Shown in pieces: positions 31,460 to 43,206 of a stretch of DNA of 64,000 bases. The DNA is from Prorocentrum cordatum (Eukaryota; Sar; Dinophyceae; Prorocentrales; Prorocentraceae), in contig CAUYUJ010014345.1 of assembly GCA_963575745.1 (NCBI GenBank), positions 262,501-326,500 of the forward strand, given 5' to 3'. Numbering within the stretch: the stretch's first letter is position 1; each line of letters begins with the position of its first letter. Made by a program: the position numbers and the translations under genes. Under the pieces are notes generated by a model. It made no database searches, was not told the DNA's origin, and worked only from the letters and a program-made list of their open reading frames with translations.

Positions 31460-32809
31460 ATTCGATGAGGGCCTTCAGCTCCTTCTGAACGTCCTGCTGC
31501 TACTGGAGCCACGCATTGCCTACCAGCGACGCGAGCATAGCCATGCACAAGACTAGGCCTGGATGACCCTGACCATGATCCGCTGGCTTGGTCTTGGTCG
31601 CGCCCATGTACTGCTCGATCGCCATCGCCACCGCGTTCAACTCGTTCTCTTGCGGGAGAAGCTGCGTCGATAAGAGACACCCCATCCAGCGCTCTGTTGC
31701 GTTGGGCCGTGTTGACCTGGAGTTTGATCAGGCACGTCGCTGTCTCTCCATCTGACTCGTCGGTGTCCGCGGCCATCATCGCAGCGCCCGCGTCGCCTCC
31801 CTGTCGCCCCATCTTCTGGAGCGGAAGGCGCTCGCCGTTGGAGCCGCCGCCGAAGGAGATCTTGGGATAGTCCGTCGCCAGCCGCTTCCTGGCCTCCGCG
31901 AGCTTGCCCTGGTCGACTGCCATCGCCCACAGCGCCATCAACAGTGAAGACGAACTGAGCTGCGCTCGACAGGTCGACGTGCGTTCTGATGTGCCTCTGG
32001 AATTGCTCGAGCGAAATATGTTCTAGACCGCAGGCCGGGCAAGATAGCGATAAGGGCTGGACTACCTCATGTCGCACAGGGCTGCGATCGCAATGGCATG
32101 CACGATTGAGGAATAGCCGCCGAACATGCTGCTGGGATATAGCACGCGTGGCATGCACACTCATGCACCAAGGGCATTGGTTAGTTATTGTAAGGTGCTG
32201 GCTTAATGCGCGATGACCATGGCTACCTTCTCTAGTGAAACGCATGTGCGCGTACCGCGCAATTTGAAAATCAAACGTGAGTCCACATACTGCCCCGCTA
32301 CTAGTAGTTTCATTACATACCCATACAAGTGCAGGTGGCGGTTCAGGTAGCTGCTCATCCTTTACATCCCTTGGTTCACGTAGCGCCCGACCACGAGCAT
32401 CAAGAACTCCCCCCCGGAAGCGCTGACGTAGTTTAGCGACATTAAGTTTGAGGAACTTCTCACTGAACCGCGGAGTGAATACCTTGGAAACCTTGCCCTC
32501 CATCTCGTCTAAAAGCCCTTTGCCTTTTTCGAAGTGAATAATCGAACTCATGTCGTTCGCCGCCTGCAGGGCCCAGGGGTTCCCTCGGCATTTACCATCA
32601 GAGTCTCGATGAAGCTGCCAACCCACTACAGTCGGGGTCTGTTCATCAGGAAGTTGCCCAAACATTGCCGCCACAAGTTGTCGATTTTCTTGCCGAGATT
32701 GGGTAATTTGCTGCAGCCAAGTTAACCGTCGCATTCGTAGTTCCAGCTGGGATGGAATCAATCCCAGCCCCCCCCCCCCCACACCTGTCGTGTTTGCAAC
32801 GCCGTGCAT
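31460..32809 (-). pseudogene. LINE C-terminal region with C2H2-type fingers, element C
   Basis: The frame begins within the G run, then SQLELRMRRLTWLQQITQ, DMSSIIHFEKGKGLLDEM and TPRFSEKFLKLNVAKLRQ. Cys/His pairs follow: VWVCNETTSSGAVCGL, NQCPWCMSVHATRAISQQHV and LSCPACGLEHISLEQFQRHI. Two of these are C-x2-C...H fingers equivalent to those of element B. Past about 31930 the sense moves to other frames. Confidence 0.7.
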
Positions 32810-33837
32810 TTAATGCCCCCAGCAGGCCGAGCTCGTTTAAGCGTAGCGTCCCCCTTAAGAAGCTTCCTCCCCCACATAAGCAACAACCCATCGATCATGT
32901 CATAGTCACTCGCCAAGGGGATGAAAGCTCCCACGTCACTCAAAGCCGCACCCTGGACCCTCGCCTGGAACACAATCAGTAAGATATGCCTGGGAATTCG
33001 AGGACGATACCAAAGGTTGCCCATGGAGTACCAGGCTCTATACCTATGCGTCTTAATTGCATGCCTCTGTTGTGACGTGGTTGAATTATGATGTAAGCGA
33101 ATGCCAAGAGATGGTGCATGCTGACAACCATGGCCGGCTACATCACGCGTACATTGTGCAGATGTGAAGCGTCTCGACTGCGTCTGAGCTCCAACTCCAA
33201 CAAATCGCGGAACGACATTTTGCTTGCTGGTATTATGTGCACCCCCTACTGTAGACAGGCACTCGTCTAAGTCCTGGCTCGCACCATTCACAGCCTTGAC
33301 CATTCCTTCCGCTGTCCGAGACACACACTTGTGAACTATATCATCCATGAATACCGTCGTGCTGATGTCAACCTTTGCTTCTGGGCCTTCTCCGTGGGGG
33401 TCTGAACGCATGAGGCGCTGCCCATCAACTTTGGAGTGCTGGAGGTCAAGCCACGGGGCGAGCACGCATCTACCGAACGTGCGCGTAGATTTAGCAGGCG
33501 CTGCTTGCTGGCCTTGCAGAACCCCTTCTCCCACCCGAAAATGTCCATCCCCATCCGCGCACTCCAATGATACAGTCCTATTGTGATCGCATGCATGCCC
33601 AATAAACGCATCCCTTGGATCTAGATGTAGATAGTCTGTGTCATCACACGCGGTAGCCGATATACTGCCAAACGCGTTGGCCTGGTCGTAGAAAATGGTA
33701 CAATGTGACTTCTTACGCTGTGTCAGTCGCCAACTGAATATAAATTGTATGCGGATTGCCGACTCTCTCCTCCGATGCCGAACCATGCAGATACGGGGGG
33801 GGGGGGGGGGGGGGGGTGCAGTTTGTCCGAATAACAT
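32758..33837 (-). pseudogene. LINE reverse transcriptase palm, element C
   Basis: From the poly-C run the frame reads KSHCTIFYDQANAFGSIS (motif A, catalytic Asp present), VGEGVLQGQQAAP (motif B region) and DISTTVFMDDIVHKCV (motif C, FMDD, both Asp kept), then a thumb. The frame closes at the G-rich run 32768-32780, from which the finger domain continues in another frame. Catalytic residues are conserved; upstream and downstream frames are broken. Confidence 0.75.
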
Positions 33838-34500
33838 ATCTCACCACGAAGACCCACGCACTTAGACAACGCCTTGCTGAACGGGCAGGTTCGGTGTACT
33901 AGTCGCAATGCCTTCATGTCCGTTTTGTCCGTCGGCTTGGAGAGACAGCAACCTGACGACCTCAACCAATCCAGGGATACTTTACAACTGCCCCTGACGT
34001 CCCACAAGATCCCCCTCGCGCGTCTTTCAAACCAACTCGTGGAAGGGATATCCGCACAAAAAACGCCTGCTGTTGATCACGGCACCTGCGATCTCGCCGA
34101 GCGGGGTGGGGCAGCATCCGAGGGATTTCGAGAGGGAGACTCCAGCTCGGCACCGTCTTGCGGCACTTCAGACTAAGCAGAGCGGCGCGGACTCCAGAGA
34201 GGCCGCTCAGGGCCTCATCCTTAAAGCCAGTCTCATACATGTTATAGCCCAGGCCCTCCCCATGTCGATCAGGTGGGAAGTTGGCTACTTCTACCATCTC
34301 GCACGATTAGAACCCTCTCGTGCAGGCTGTGCAAGATGCTCGCGCCATATCTCTCGCGTGGGCCTATACGACATATGTGCGTTGTAGAACCTGTTCCCAA
34401 GACCCACCGATGTGCATGCTAAGCGCCGCGTGAGTCTACGCGCATAACTCCACTGCTGCTGTTGAAGGGCTTCTCGAAGCTGCTCAGATAGATCCTCCAT
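33723..34500 (-). pseudogene. LINE linker and RT N-terminal part, element C
   Basis: Fragments in successive frames: ALQQQQWSYARRLTRRLA (34500 on), KCRKTVPSWSLPLEIPRML (about 34180), then MKALRLVHRTCPFSKALSK and GEICYSDKLH up to the poly-C run at 33816. They correspond to the linker and RT fingers upstream of motif A. Confidence 0.6.
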
Positions 34501-34644
34501 CCTCAGCTCTTGTTTCCTCTTCCTCTCAGTCCTGACCTGCCGAGTGATCCTGAAAAGCTGCTGCTGCGCGCTGGTGAGCCCCTGCGGCTGCTCCTCAGTG
34601 AGTGCGCCGATGTGTTGTCGAAGGCGCGCACGCTCACGCAGAAG

Positions 34645-35850
34645 TTATTGATGCGCTTGTCTTGCCTGAGTATATACGCTATCGCGTTCTTGAGCGCGCT
34701 GAGCAAAGTACCCAGGAGCTAATGGTCGAATCGCAGATATGAGTGCTTCCCAAGCTTGATCAGGTGTAGCCTTGCCCTCGAGTGCCTTCCATTGGGGATA
34801 GGTATTATAGCACACGTCCTCTACCTCCTTCAAGACCGCCCTCGCCAAGGCCCCTTTCACCACTCCATCCACCATCCTGTCCATGCCCCACCTCTCCTCC
34901 TTCTTCCTCCTCTGCGAACGCGGGAACGAAAGGGTGTAGTCTACCTGCACAAGAAGAGGATAGCGGCCCCATCGCTGGCAGACCGGAACAAGCTGTAGTG
35001 CTCGACCCTGCTTTTCTAGAATACGGCATTTGCGAACGTGAGACAACCGCGAATAGGGGGCGCCAGAATAATCTATTCCGCTCTGAGACCGCCGTCCATA
35101 GAAGGTCGCCTGTCCACCTATATACGCATTGACGAGGCAGAGGCCGAAGTCTTCCATGTATTCACGGAGCTTGTGCACGCAGTAATGCTCTGGCGCAGGG
35201 TTGAGCGGGCCACTCGGATTCATAGCGCCAACTACATGGTCAGGGCGAGGCGCGCCTGAATGGCCATTTACGTCGCCGCCGAAGATAATTAAACATCTAC
35301 TGGGTTGTTCGCAGCTAATCTTGCGCATCCATTCGATCATGGCATACACTGTTTTATTATATACTAGATTACGCCGCGCAGTCGTAGGTCGCGGTGGAAA
35401 GTAGACTACGAAGCACAATAAATGAAAGCGCCCCGATCTCAACAAGACCGCCCCCAGTCTGCCCTGCAAGGCCGTAGGTGGCGAGTGCGCTGCGAGAACA
35501 TGGGGCGCGCGAAGAGATCTTCTGCGCAACCGAATCTGCACGCCTGCATGCGCTGTTGTGAACGGGGGACGTCCGTGACCCCAATCGAGGATATGATGCG
35601 CGCGGTCCACAGTACTTGCGCATGTATCGTCCGTGCATCTGCGTCTCATCCTGGTGCCCACGATGAATTGCATGTCCTTCGTGTCGTGCGCTGTGCTGAC
35701 CTCCCCCGCCCTCTCACGTTGCGCGAGCGAGCGCACGTTGCGCACAACAAAACTCCATGCCATGTGGGATAGTGTGGGGGGGGGGGGGGGCGGCAAAAGG
35801 GCGGGGGGCAGGAAGAGTGCGCAGGCGGCGAGCCCGCAGGATGGGATCAT
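34645..35850 (-). pseudogene. LINE endonuclease domain, element C
   Basis: A 401-codon open frame. After a low-complexity start with poly-Pro (encoded by the C15 run) come SFVVRNVRSLAQRERAGE, GRFHLLCFVVYFPPRP, IIFGGDVNGHSGAP, GIDYSGAPYSRLS and RYPLLVQVDYTLSF. GGDVNGHSG equals the GDxN metal motif, but the expected xDHxPL motif reads RYPLL, so the catalytic His is missing. Probably inactive. The linker that follows (ALARAVLKEVEDVCYN) has LINE-like helical character. Confidence 0.75.
35776..35790 (+). repeat. G15 homopolymer
   Basis: Lies in the 5' part of element C; read as proline codons on the LINE sense strand. Confidence 0.95.
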
Positions 35851-35887
35851 TCGGCGCGGAGAAAGGGCGGCACCTCAGCCAGGGCAC

Positions 35888-36212
35888 CTATGGGGAGGAG
35901 GAGGAGGAGGAGGAGGAGGAGGAGGAGGAGAAGCAGGAGGAGGAGGAGGAGGAGAAGGACGAGGAGGAGGAGGGGGGGGAGAAGGAGGAGGAGGAGGAGG
36001 ACGACGACGACGACGAGGGAGCGGAGTAGGAGGAGTAGAAGGGGAAGAGGAGAAGAAAGGGGAGGAGGAGGAGGAGGAGGAGGAGGAGGAGAGAGGAGGA
36101 GGGGGAGGGGAGGAGGAGGAGGAGGACGAGGAGGAGGGGGGGGGCAGGAGGAGGAGGAGGAGGAAGAAGAGGAGGAGGGGGAGTAGGAGAAAGAGGAGGA
36201 GGAGGGGGAGGA
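35888..36212 (+). repeat. (GGA)n microsatellite
   Basis: About 320 bp of GGA/GAA triplets with a GACGAC island, between elements C and D. Confidence 0.95.
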
Positions 36213-36260
36213 GGAAGACGCCCACGACCGCGAAAGGGCACGCCCGCATTCGACATGCAT

Positions 36261-36285
36261 AAAAAAGAAAAAAAAAAAAAAAAAA
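36261..36285 (+). repeat. Poly(A) run
   Basis: A6 G A18 on the plus strand, next to the 3' side of minus-strand element D. It is in the wrong orientation to be that element's tail. Confidence 0.85.
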
Positions 36286-36289
36286 CGAA

Positions 36290-37080
36290 TTAGGCGGGGC
36301 CGCAGGGGAGATCCTCGCCCCCAGGTCCCTCCCCGCGCGCCCGCCCGGCCTCCACCCCCCGCCCCAGGGCCTCCAGGTCCTCGCGGCCGTGACCGATCAG
36401 CGCGAGGCCCCTGGCGAGGTCCACGGCGTGAGCCTCGCGCGCACGGCCGCTGGACCTAGCGGCCGCCCTCGCCCCCGGGGGGCCCTGCAGGCCCCGGGGC
36501 CAGGCGGGGAAAAAAGGCGCCCACTCCCACTTGACTTCAGGGGAGGGGTGCCCTACATACGCCATCGTCAGTCTCTGTGACTTCCGATGGGCTGGATATC
36601 GTCCAGCACGACACTTGCCTAAGTAAAAGGTGCGGCCCCCAGAGGCCAAGGGCCGACACCTCGAACGCAGGTGCCCCCATTTCGTGCTGGAATGTGCCTT
36701 GTCTCCGCATGATGTGCAACAGAGCATCGCGTCATGAAGCGTGAGACTATCCGACTCATACACATCGCCCTGCTCCAAAGCGCGCCCCAGCCGGCACCAG
36801 GCCCCCAAGGTCGGGGGGGGGGGGGGGGGCGGGATCTCCTAAGGCCGATCGCTAGGGCACCCCTGGGCCTCGGGAGGCCCCATCCGCCTGGCCAGGAACC
36901 CCTGGGCCCCCAGACGCCCCCGACTCCGCCACAGAGACCCCAGGGAGGGGCAGCCCCGGAACAGCATCCAGGGGGACGTAGCTTAGCCATCCCAATCCGA
37001 CGTGATCATTCATGTGCAATTCCCCGCGCTCCACTTGCTGGCTGGCGCAGAACATTCCAATGCGGCGCACGAGCTCCATA
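36290..37080 (-). pseudogene. LINE C-terminal region, element D
   Basis: Two frames hinge at the 17-nt homopolymer 36813-36829. Upstream: MELVRRIGMFCASQQVERGE and GLGWLSYVPLDAVPGLP. Downstream: ESDSLTLHDAMLCCTSCGDK and AHSSTKWGHLRSRCRP, a CxxC...H...C zinc-binding pattern. Confidence 0.55.
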
Positions 37081-37248
37081 TCCTCTGATCCGGAGTCTGT
37101 CGTTCAAGGAGGCACGGAATGGCTCAGCTCCCTCCTTTTGCGAGACGGTCGGCCCCAGAGTTCCAAAATCTCTGCAAGTCCGTGATACGCCCTTCTCTCA
37201 CATCAACCATCGAGGCGTGCGAGGGGATTTAAAAAACTTGTATGCCTT

Positions 37249-38259
37249 CTAGACGGCCCCCATCTCGGCCCACCGGTGAGCCCGTGCCGACGAGGCGCCA
37301 GCCGCCCCCGCGAGGTTTCGGAGGCCGCAGACCGTGGCCGCACAGTCCACATAGAGGGAAACATTCTGAGCTAGGACCACCCTGCGAAACAACATCAGCA
37401 CCGCAAAATATGCCCCATCCCTCGCCAGTTGTTCTGGTGCTTCGAGGGAGGGCACAACTCCAAACAACGCAGCGAAGGTTCGACCTTGGCTGTCGAGCAC
37501 CACGATTGCACATCCCGTGGTCCACAGTCCTGGAAGCACCCCATCAAAACCCGAGCCATCCGTGAAAACGCGGGCCCCTTCAGGGACGAAGAGGGGCCCA
37601 TCTTGAGGCCACTGCCAGTGTCGGGCGCGCGGGCGCAAGGGGTCTCGGGGAGGGGTCCTGACCCAGGACGCGGGGCTGGGAAACAAACATATACAAAAAA
37701 AGCCCCCCACCGAGGTCGGAAGATGTCCAACTCGTCGAGCAGCCTTCGCAACGACAGGATCCAAGTTCCCGCAGCGCCAGCGAGCAAAAGCTACATTGAA
37801 ACCTGCGGTGGTACAGAGTGACCTTGCCGCCACTGCAGAGCTGACATTGGTCGGGGGCCTCGGGGCTGCGCCGCAAACTCTGCGTTGGCACCAGCATGCA
37901 TTTGCTGCAAGCGCCGAGAGTGCCGCCTTGTGAGCTTTAGTCCAAGCCTTCGAGCCTTTGCGCCCGAGGAGCTGGTAAATGGGCCGCCAGAACACAGGGC
38001 CGCTCCACCGACCGAAGTCGAATTGTTTCAGCGGCCCCGATCGAGCCGCGCAGAAGAACCACCAAAAAAACTGCGAGAAGCGATCGATCGACCATTCTCT
38101 TTGGAGGTCACCCACCAAGGCCAACTTCGAAACATCGAACGCCCGGTGGACCCGAGAAAGCTGCAGGAAAAGCGCAGCAGCAGCAACAGGCTGGCGGACC
38201 TGACCCCAGGGGGCCCCGCGCCCCTGGACCGCCCGGGCGCCCTGAACACAGGACTCCAA
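37249..38259 (-). pseudogene. LINE zf-RVT and RNase H region, element D
   Basis: A 336-codon open frame whose last third is an RNase H-like domain: ARVFTDGSGFDG (first Asp), TTGCAIVVLDSQGRTFAALF, EAPEQLARDGAYFAVLML (Glu) and NVSLYVDCAATVCGL (Asp). The D-E-D set is complete. Between the RT and this domain another frame shows QCQLCSGGKVTLYHRRFQC, the zinc-binding segment often found after LINE RTs. RNase H would remove template RNA during second-strand synthesis. Confidence 0.72.
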
Positions 38260-38699
38260 TACTTGTTTGGAAATCGAGCGGGCCCACCGAAGTCACAGCC
38301 GATGCCACCGCCACCAACAGCGGGCCCCTGATCCAGAGGCGGGAGGCCGAGAGAAACCTGAAGCCCAGGGACGTACCAGGGAGGAGGGGCCCCCAGGATC
38401 TCGCAGCTTGAACCCGTAGCTTATGAAGGGTGGTCGGCGGAATGCCCAAAATACGGGACCCCCACGTGGCTTAAGCAAGCGCACCTACACGATAGACAAG
38501 GCTATGTGTTTCACTCCGCCCTGTCTCAGGGCCACTCCAGTACTGCGCGCTGATGTGCACCTCGACGCCTGCGCGCCATCTCGTCGAGCTCTGCCGCCCA
38601 GCGAGTCACCGCCAAGGTCGCGGCGGGCGATGGCAAGCTTGTCGCCTGAAAGCCTCCACCTGGAGTCCTGCATCAATTCAGGTAGTTGGCCATGGTCAG

Positions 38700-39540
38700 A
38701 CATCATGAACGTAGTCCTGTCCCAGTTGATGGGCAGCTTCCTCGATCTAACCCCGATGTAACAATCTCAAAGTTGGCAATCGTGTCCGCGACCGCTGTCC
38801 GCGGCCCTCCAATGGCGCGCGTCGTCAAGTCGCCCACTACGTTTAGAGCTCGGAACGGCGGCGTTTCTACTGCCAAGCGCTCGAGGAGGCATAACGTCAT
38901 CAACTTCGAAACTCCCGCAGCTGCACTGCATCCTGCCACAATCGTTCCGTCCGGATAACTGGCTCTGCCGGCCCCTCCCGTCCACCTTGCTCTGCGAGGC
39001 GCACGGTAGAGGCAGCGCAGCGCCTAGAGCAGGGCCCCGTAAAAGCCGCAAGGCCCCGCTGCTTCTCTCAACTGTTGGTGGCCAACGTTCTCGTGGAACT
39101 TGCGGGCGTCGTAGAACGCAGTCATCGCAGACAAACCCTCCCGTCTTGCATGGCACGCCAACATGTGATGCAGGTATGCCGCGTTGTCGCAACTGGTTGA
39201 TGCATCATTTCCCCAGAAGAATCCGGCGCCCACCGAATCCTCCAAACCCGCGGCTCCAAATACGCGCCCACAAAAAAAGAAGGCCGATGGGCCTGGTTCC
39301 ACCATCTGGTTTTGGAAGAAAGACACTGATCGTTACCCGCATCCGCTCACACTGAAGATTACGCTCCCAGCGCGTGAGAATCTCCTGCAGCCTCTGAACA
39401 AACTTACCATCCAAAAAACGAATCAACCGCATGTGGAAGTTGCCCCAGCCCAGGCCAGTAGATGGACTGAACGAGCGGCTCATCTGCATGATCTGGTCCT
39501 CAAAACCGGGTCGAGCGCCCACGAGTAGTTCCAGTCGGAC
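38700..39540 (-). pseudogene. LINE reverse transcriptase, element D (catalytic site damaged)
   Basis: First frame: WGNFHMRLIRFLDGKFVQRL and MRVTISVFLPKPDGGTRPIG (RT motif 1-2). The frame shifts near 39260: NAAYLHHMLACHARREGL, AMTAFYDARKFHENV (motif A, Asp present), then after a stop RASYPDGTIVAGCSAA (motif B-like) and RALNVVGDLTTRA. The last is motif C, normally xVDDx; the first Asp is Gly, so polymerisation should be abolished. Confidence 0.7.
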
Positions 39541-39564
39541 GGCGCCGCCTCCTGTACCCTGTCA

Positions 39565-40271
39565 TCAGAGATCCACAGCTCCAGCGATAGCTGCCGCTCC
39601 GATCAGCTCACTTGACTGACCCTTGGCTAGAGTTGGCGCCTCTTCCAGCCTTTCGGGCCGAGCAATCGCATGGGTCAGCTTTCCAGAGCCTTCAGCTGCC
39701 GGCGCCCCGAACTCACGCCAGGCTTTACTTCTGGCCTGAGAGCCCTGACGCCTGCTCTCTTCCACCTCCTCTGATAGCACTGTCCGAAACCAGGCTGACA
39801 GCTGACCGCCTCTCTTGGCCAAGGCGGCCCACTTCTGGACCTCCTTCGCCTTCGGGGATGGGGGCTGCGAGATGGCATCTGGGAGCTCAAGGGCCGTCAA
39901 CTTCTGCTCACATCTCTCAACGCGCTCAGGTCGCCCTGCTTTCGAACCTGACGGAGCTGCGGACGCCGCGCACAAAGCACCCCAAGGCCTGAGAGCGCTC
40001 ACCCGCGACCTGGTTCATCGTGGCGCTCAAGGATGGACGTGGAGCAGCCCGCCATGCGATTCTTCTTCAGCACACCCCCTTTTGCTCTACCAACATACAG
40101 ACGCCTGTCTGAGAGACGGACCCCGAAAAGCTGCACCAGGTACTTCTCGGCCGACGTGAACCACTGCGCTGCTGCATCTCCCACCGAGCTGAAGGGCGCA
40201 TCTAGCTGCCACTCCACCAACACCTGAACAAAAGGGCGGCGCAGCCCCAAAGGTGAGGTCAACGATTCCAA
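39565..40271 (-). pseudogene. LINE linker between endonuclease and RT, element D
   Basis: Second-frame block (40271-40000) RLYVGRAKGGVLKKNRMA, then back in the first frame: APSGSKAGRPERVERCEQ, KEVQKWAALAKRGGQLSA and AIARPERLEEAPTLAKGQ. Typical charged helical linker of LINE proteins. Confidence 0.55.
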
Positions 40272-41559
40272 CGCCCTTGGCCTTTTCCCAAGCCTTCCGG
40301 TTCGCCTCCTGCTCCGCCAGTGGGAAGGCTCTCGGCCGAGCTTCTACCCAGACAAATGGCTCGCCCCTCAGACCGTCAATCATGATCTCCACGTAACAGC
40401 GTGGCGAAATCGGCGCATCCACTCTAGCTTCTACCTTCATCGGGAAAACGTCTAGGGTCTGGGAGGCAATGAAGCAGTCGTACTCCTTGCCATACAGGTG
40501 TGCAGCCCAGGGGCGAAGATGGTCGCCATCGCCAGATCCAGCCATTCTGGCCCCAGGTTCCAATCGCCCCCCCAAGAGGAAGGGGAAGCGCTGGGCGCCC
40601 AGTATGGCACTGAGGAACTCCAGCAGCTCCAGGTTCTCTCCCTTGGGACCGATCGAATGAACCCCGTAGACTGAGCCGATGATGATCCAAAAGTTGGCCC
40701 CCAGGATCATTCGCCTCATCACAACCCTGTGCTCCCACTTCTCTGGTATCTCCATCATGGCCACTCCTATCCCAATGGCTGCAGATAATCCCACCCCCGC
40801 TGGTAGTGCCCTGGCTGACACCCAGGAACGCTTAGACGTTCCAAGAGCAAGCTTCCGCGAACATGCGCGGGTCCACTGGTGCGCACCTGCCTCGGCCGAG
40901 TGGTCAAGTACTGTCTCCTGAATGCACAGCGCATGGGGCATCTGGCACTGCTGCCCGATCCGCGGCATAGTGCTGCGTGCCCTGGGCCAGGCATTCGCAT
41001 TCATGGTGCCTTCTCTGAAGGATCCTTGCGCGCCCGCTTCGTCAAGAGGAAAACAATCCTGAAGGGAGAGGACCTGCTTGGACGCGCCAACCTCTCGAGA
41101 CGCAGCCTGGGGCTGTTCGCAACTTACTCGTGATGGTGGCGGGTTCGAAGAGCACCCACCACCAGCGTTCTGACTTCCCGCACCAAATGGCGATATCAAA
41201 AGCTTCTCGCAGTCTACTCTGAGACGGCCAGGCTCGAGGAGCACCTGGTCGACGCGTTCTGACAAATCCGTAGCGATCGTGCCCTCCACAGGGCCCGAGC
41301 ATCCTGACGCATTGTTTCTCTCCCTGCACGCAGCAAAAGGTTTGGACGAGTAGGCCGCCAGGCTTGACCTCCTGACGGCCACATTCTGACGCGGCGCCAC
41401 TCCAGGCAGTGGCACCGCTTCCTCGCAATTAAACTCAGAGGGGATCGGGCTCGACGAGCACCCGACCCCCGATCCGACAAAACAGGTAGTGGCCGAAACT
41501 GACGCCGACAGCGACACCGAAGAGGAGGGCATTGCCGACATCGACGCTGACGGAGCCAC
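40087..41559 (-). pseudogene. LINE endonuclease region, element D
   Basis: Same frame as the N-terminal block. A long Ser/Pro-rich spacer leads to MPHALCIQETVL (Gln-Glu motif of EEP nucleases), VGLSAAIGIGVAMMEI, NFWIIIGSVYGVHS, and LEFLSAILGAQRFPFLLGG, where GGRLEP replaces the usual GGDFN, so the metal-binding Asp is lost. Later RCYVEIMIDGL is followed by a basic linker. Near 40265 the sense changes to a second frame (VQVLVEWQLDAPFSSVGDAA; EKYLVQLFGVRLSDRRL). Confidence 0.65.
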
Positions 41560-41790
41560 CGAAGTAGAGGGCCTCGACGATCCACCCGCTGCAATCGACG
41601 CGCCGCCTCCTCCGGCGGGGCCGCCAGCTGAGAACTCGCACCTGTGGTGGGTTCACGCAGACAAGGCCACCTCCCCTCAAGGGGGAACGCCTTCTCAGGA
41701 AGGCTGGCACCGAGCGAGGACCAGGTACATGGAGTTGCCGAAGGCGATGGCGTCGTCCCAGTCAACGTTGCACTCGCGGTCTCCGACTGG

Positions 41791-43029
41791 CTAAAGCCCC
41801 GGCTTCCCTGCCGCCTGCACACCAGGGTCAGCAGCCACACGAGCACGAATATCCAACTTGGGAGGAGGCTTGTCTGCTGGCTGCGTCTCTGACTGCCCTG
41901 CCGCCGCGGGTTCGCCTTGGCCAGGGGCCGCTGCAGGAGATGGTTCAACTGGTACCCCAGCTCCGCCACCTTCCGACGCATCGACTCGACGACGTTTCGC
42001 TTGCAGGCGCTTGAGGTGCTCTTTGTGCTTGTCTTGGCACTCGTTCGCCTTGTCCATCGCCTGCCGAAAGACCATGGTTAGCACCTCCTGCATCTACTGT
42101 GCTGTGTGATTCATGCGGTCTTCCAGCTCCCGAAGGTCCTCTTCCGAAACTTCATAGTTGCCCTTGACCGCCTTCACATCAAGAGAGTCGCCCACTGAGA
42201 TGACAGAGGCCAACCCCACCTCTCCCTGGATGAGCTTGCAGTGGCTGATGAGCGGGTTGGACTCCACAGCTTCGTGCTGCACATTGTGCTGGCTCTGGAG
42301 CTCCGCGAGCGTGGCGGCGACCTCAGCATCAGCCCGTTGTAATTCACTTTGCATCTCCTTGACCGTGATCGCGAGCTCCTCTGTGGCTGCCATCCAGCGC
42401 TGCAGCTTCTCAAACTTAGCGTTGAGATTCTTCTCCAGCTTCTCCTGCTTCTGCTCCGCCTCGATGAGCCTCTGGCGTCCTGGCGGCCTGGGCGGCGGGG
42501 CTGTACGCTTCGCCAGCGCGGCATAGCGCGCCTCCCCTTCAGAGTCGCCAGCCGCTTGAACCAGACGCTGCAGCTCGAGCGCCTTGGACTGAGGTATCTC
42601 AGGGATGGGCTCCGGGGGGCGGGCCGTAGAAGAGCCCCCAGGTCCTTTCCCCTTCCGCGGATCACCACCTTTGCCACCCTTCCCTTTCTTCCCCACTTTT
42701 CCAGCACCCTTGCCAACCTCCTCCTCCCAACGAAGGCTAGCCTCAGGCACCTCGGGCAGATGGGGACGGGTTCCGAGTTTCTGGCCGCAGTGCTTGCAAT
42801 GCATCGCGCCCTTGGGGTTCTGTCGGCAACCGCAATGGTGGCATAGAATTTCTCCTTTGGGGCTCGCCACCGTCTTCCATTCTTCACTGCATTTGTCGTG
42901 TTTGCCGTCCCGCTCCTCACACCAAGCGGCCGAACCTGCCCCAACTGGGCTCCGTCCTCCCCAACAGCGGGGCCGCGCTGCTTGCACCCAGGAGCGACGC
43001 TCCCACTCATCAGTACCAGCGCCGCCCAT
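41791..43029 (-). pseudogene. LINE ORF N-terminal region: zinc ribbon and coiled coil, element D
   Basis: The frame starts MGGAGTDEWERRSW at 43029 and holds WCEERDGKHDKCSEEW, then a zinc ribbon ILCHHCGCRQNPKGAMHC and KHCGQKLG (two CxxC pairs). A Lys/Gly-rich basic stretch follows, then a long Glu/Lys/Gln coiled coil (RLIEAEQKQEKLEKNLNA; ELQRADAEVAATLAELQS). A TAG at 42094 interrupts it, probably from CAG; the same frame goes on as MQEVLTMVFRQAMDKANE to 41791, where another TAG stands. Expected role: RNA binding and RNP assembly. Confidence 0.75.
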
Positions 43030-43206
43030 GCCGCACGAAGCCCTATGGAGGGCGGTATCGTGGAAAGCCTGCTCACCCGCGGGCAGCGGGAGGCAGACAC
43101 CAGGCTAGGGCGGACCAGCTGGTGTGAACGAAAAACTGTCGGACACAAGGTCCTGGCACTGTCGGGAACTAGCGGTATCCACTTGGTCCCGTGGGGAACC
43201 TGGAAA

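Larger units (their letters stand above)
30960..35875 (-). mobile_element. LINE-like retrotransposon, element C
   Basis: About 4.9 kb, same family and order as element B: endonuclease (35850-34645), linker, reverse transcriptase (about 34300-32758), C2H2-type fingers (32809-31900) and a C-terminal domain (31457-30975). Several frames are needed. Homopolymer runs at 35776-35790, 33795-33816 and 32768-32780 sit at frame changes or domain borders. Key residues are partly lost in the endonuclease. A (GGA)n tract begins just upstream, at 35888. Confidence 0.83.

Noticed and set aside
36261-36285. Poly(A) run as the tail of LINE element D
   Set aside because: Element D reads on the minus strand, where this run is poly(T); the orientation is wrong.
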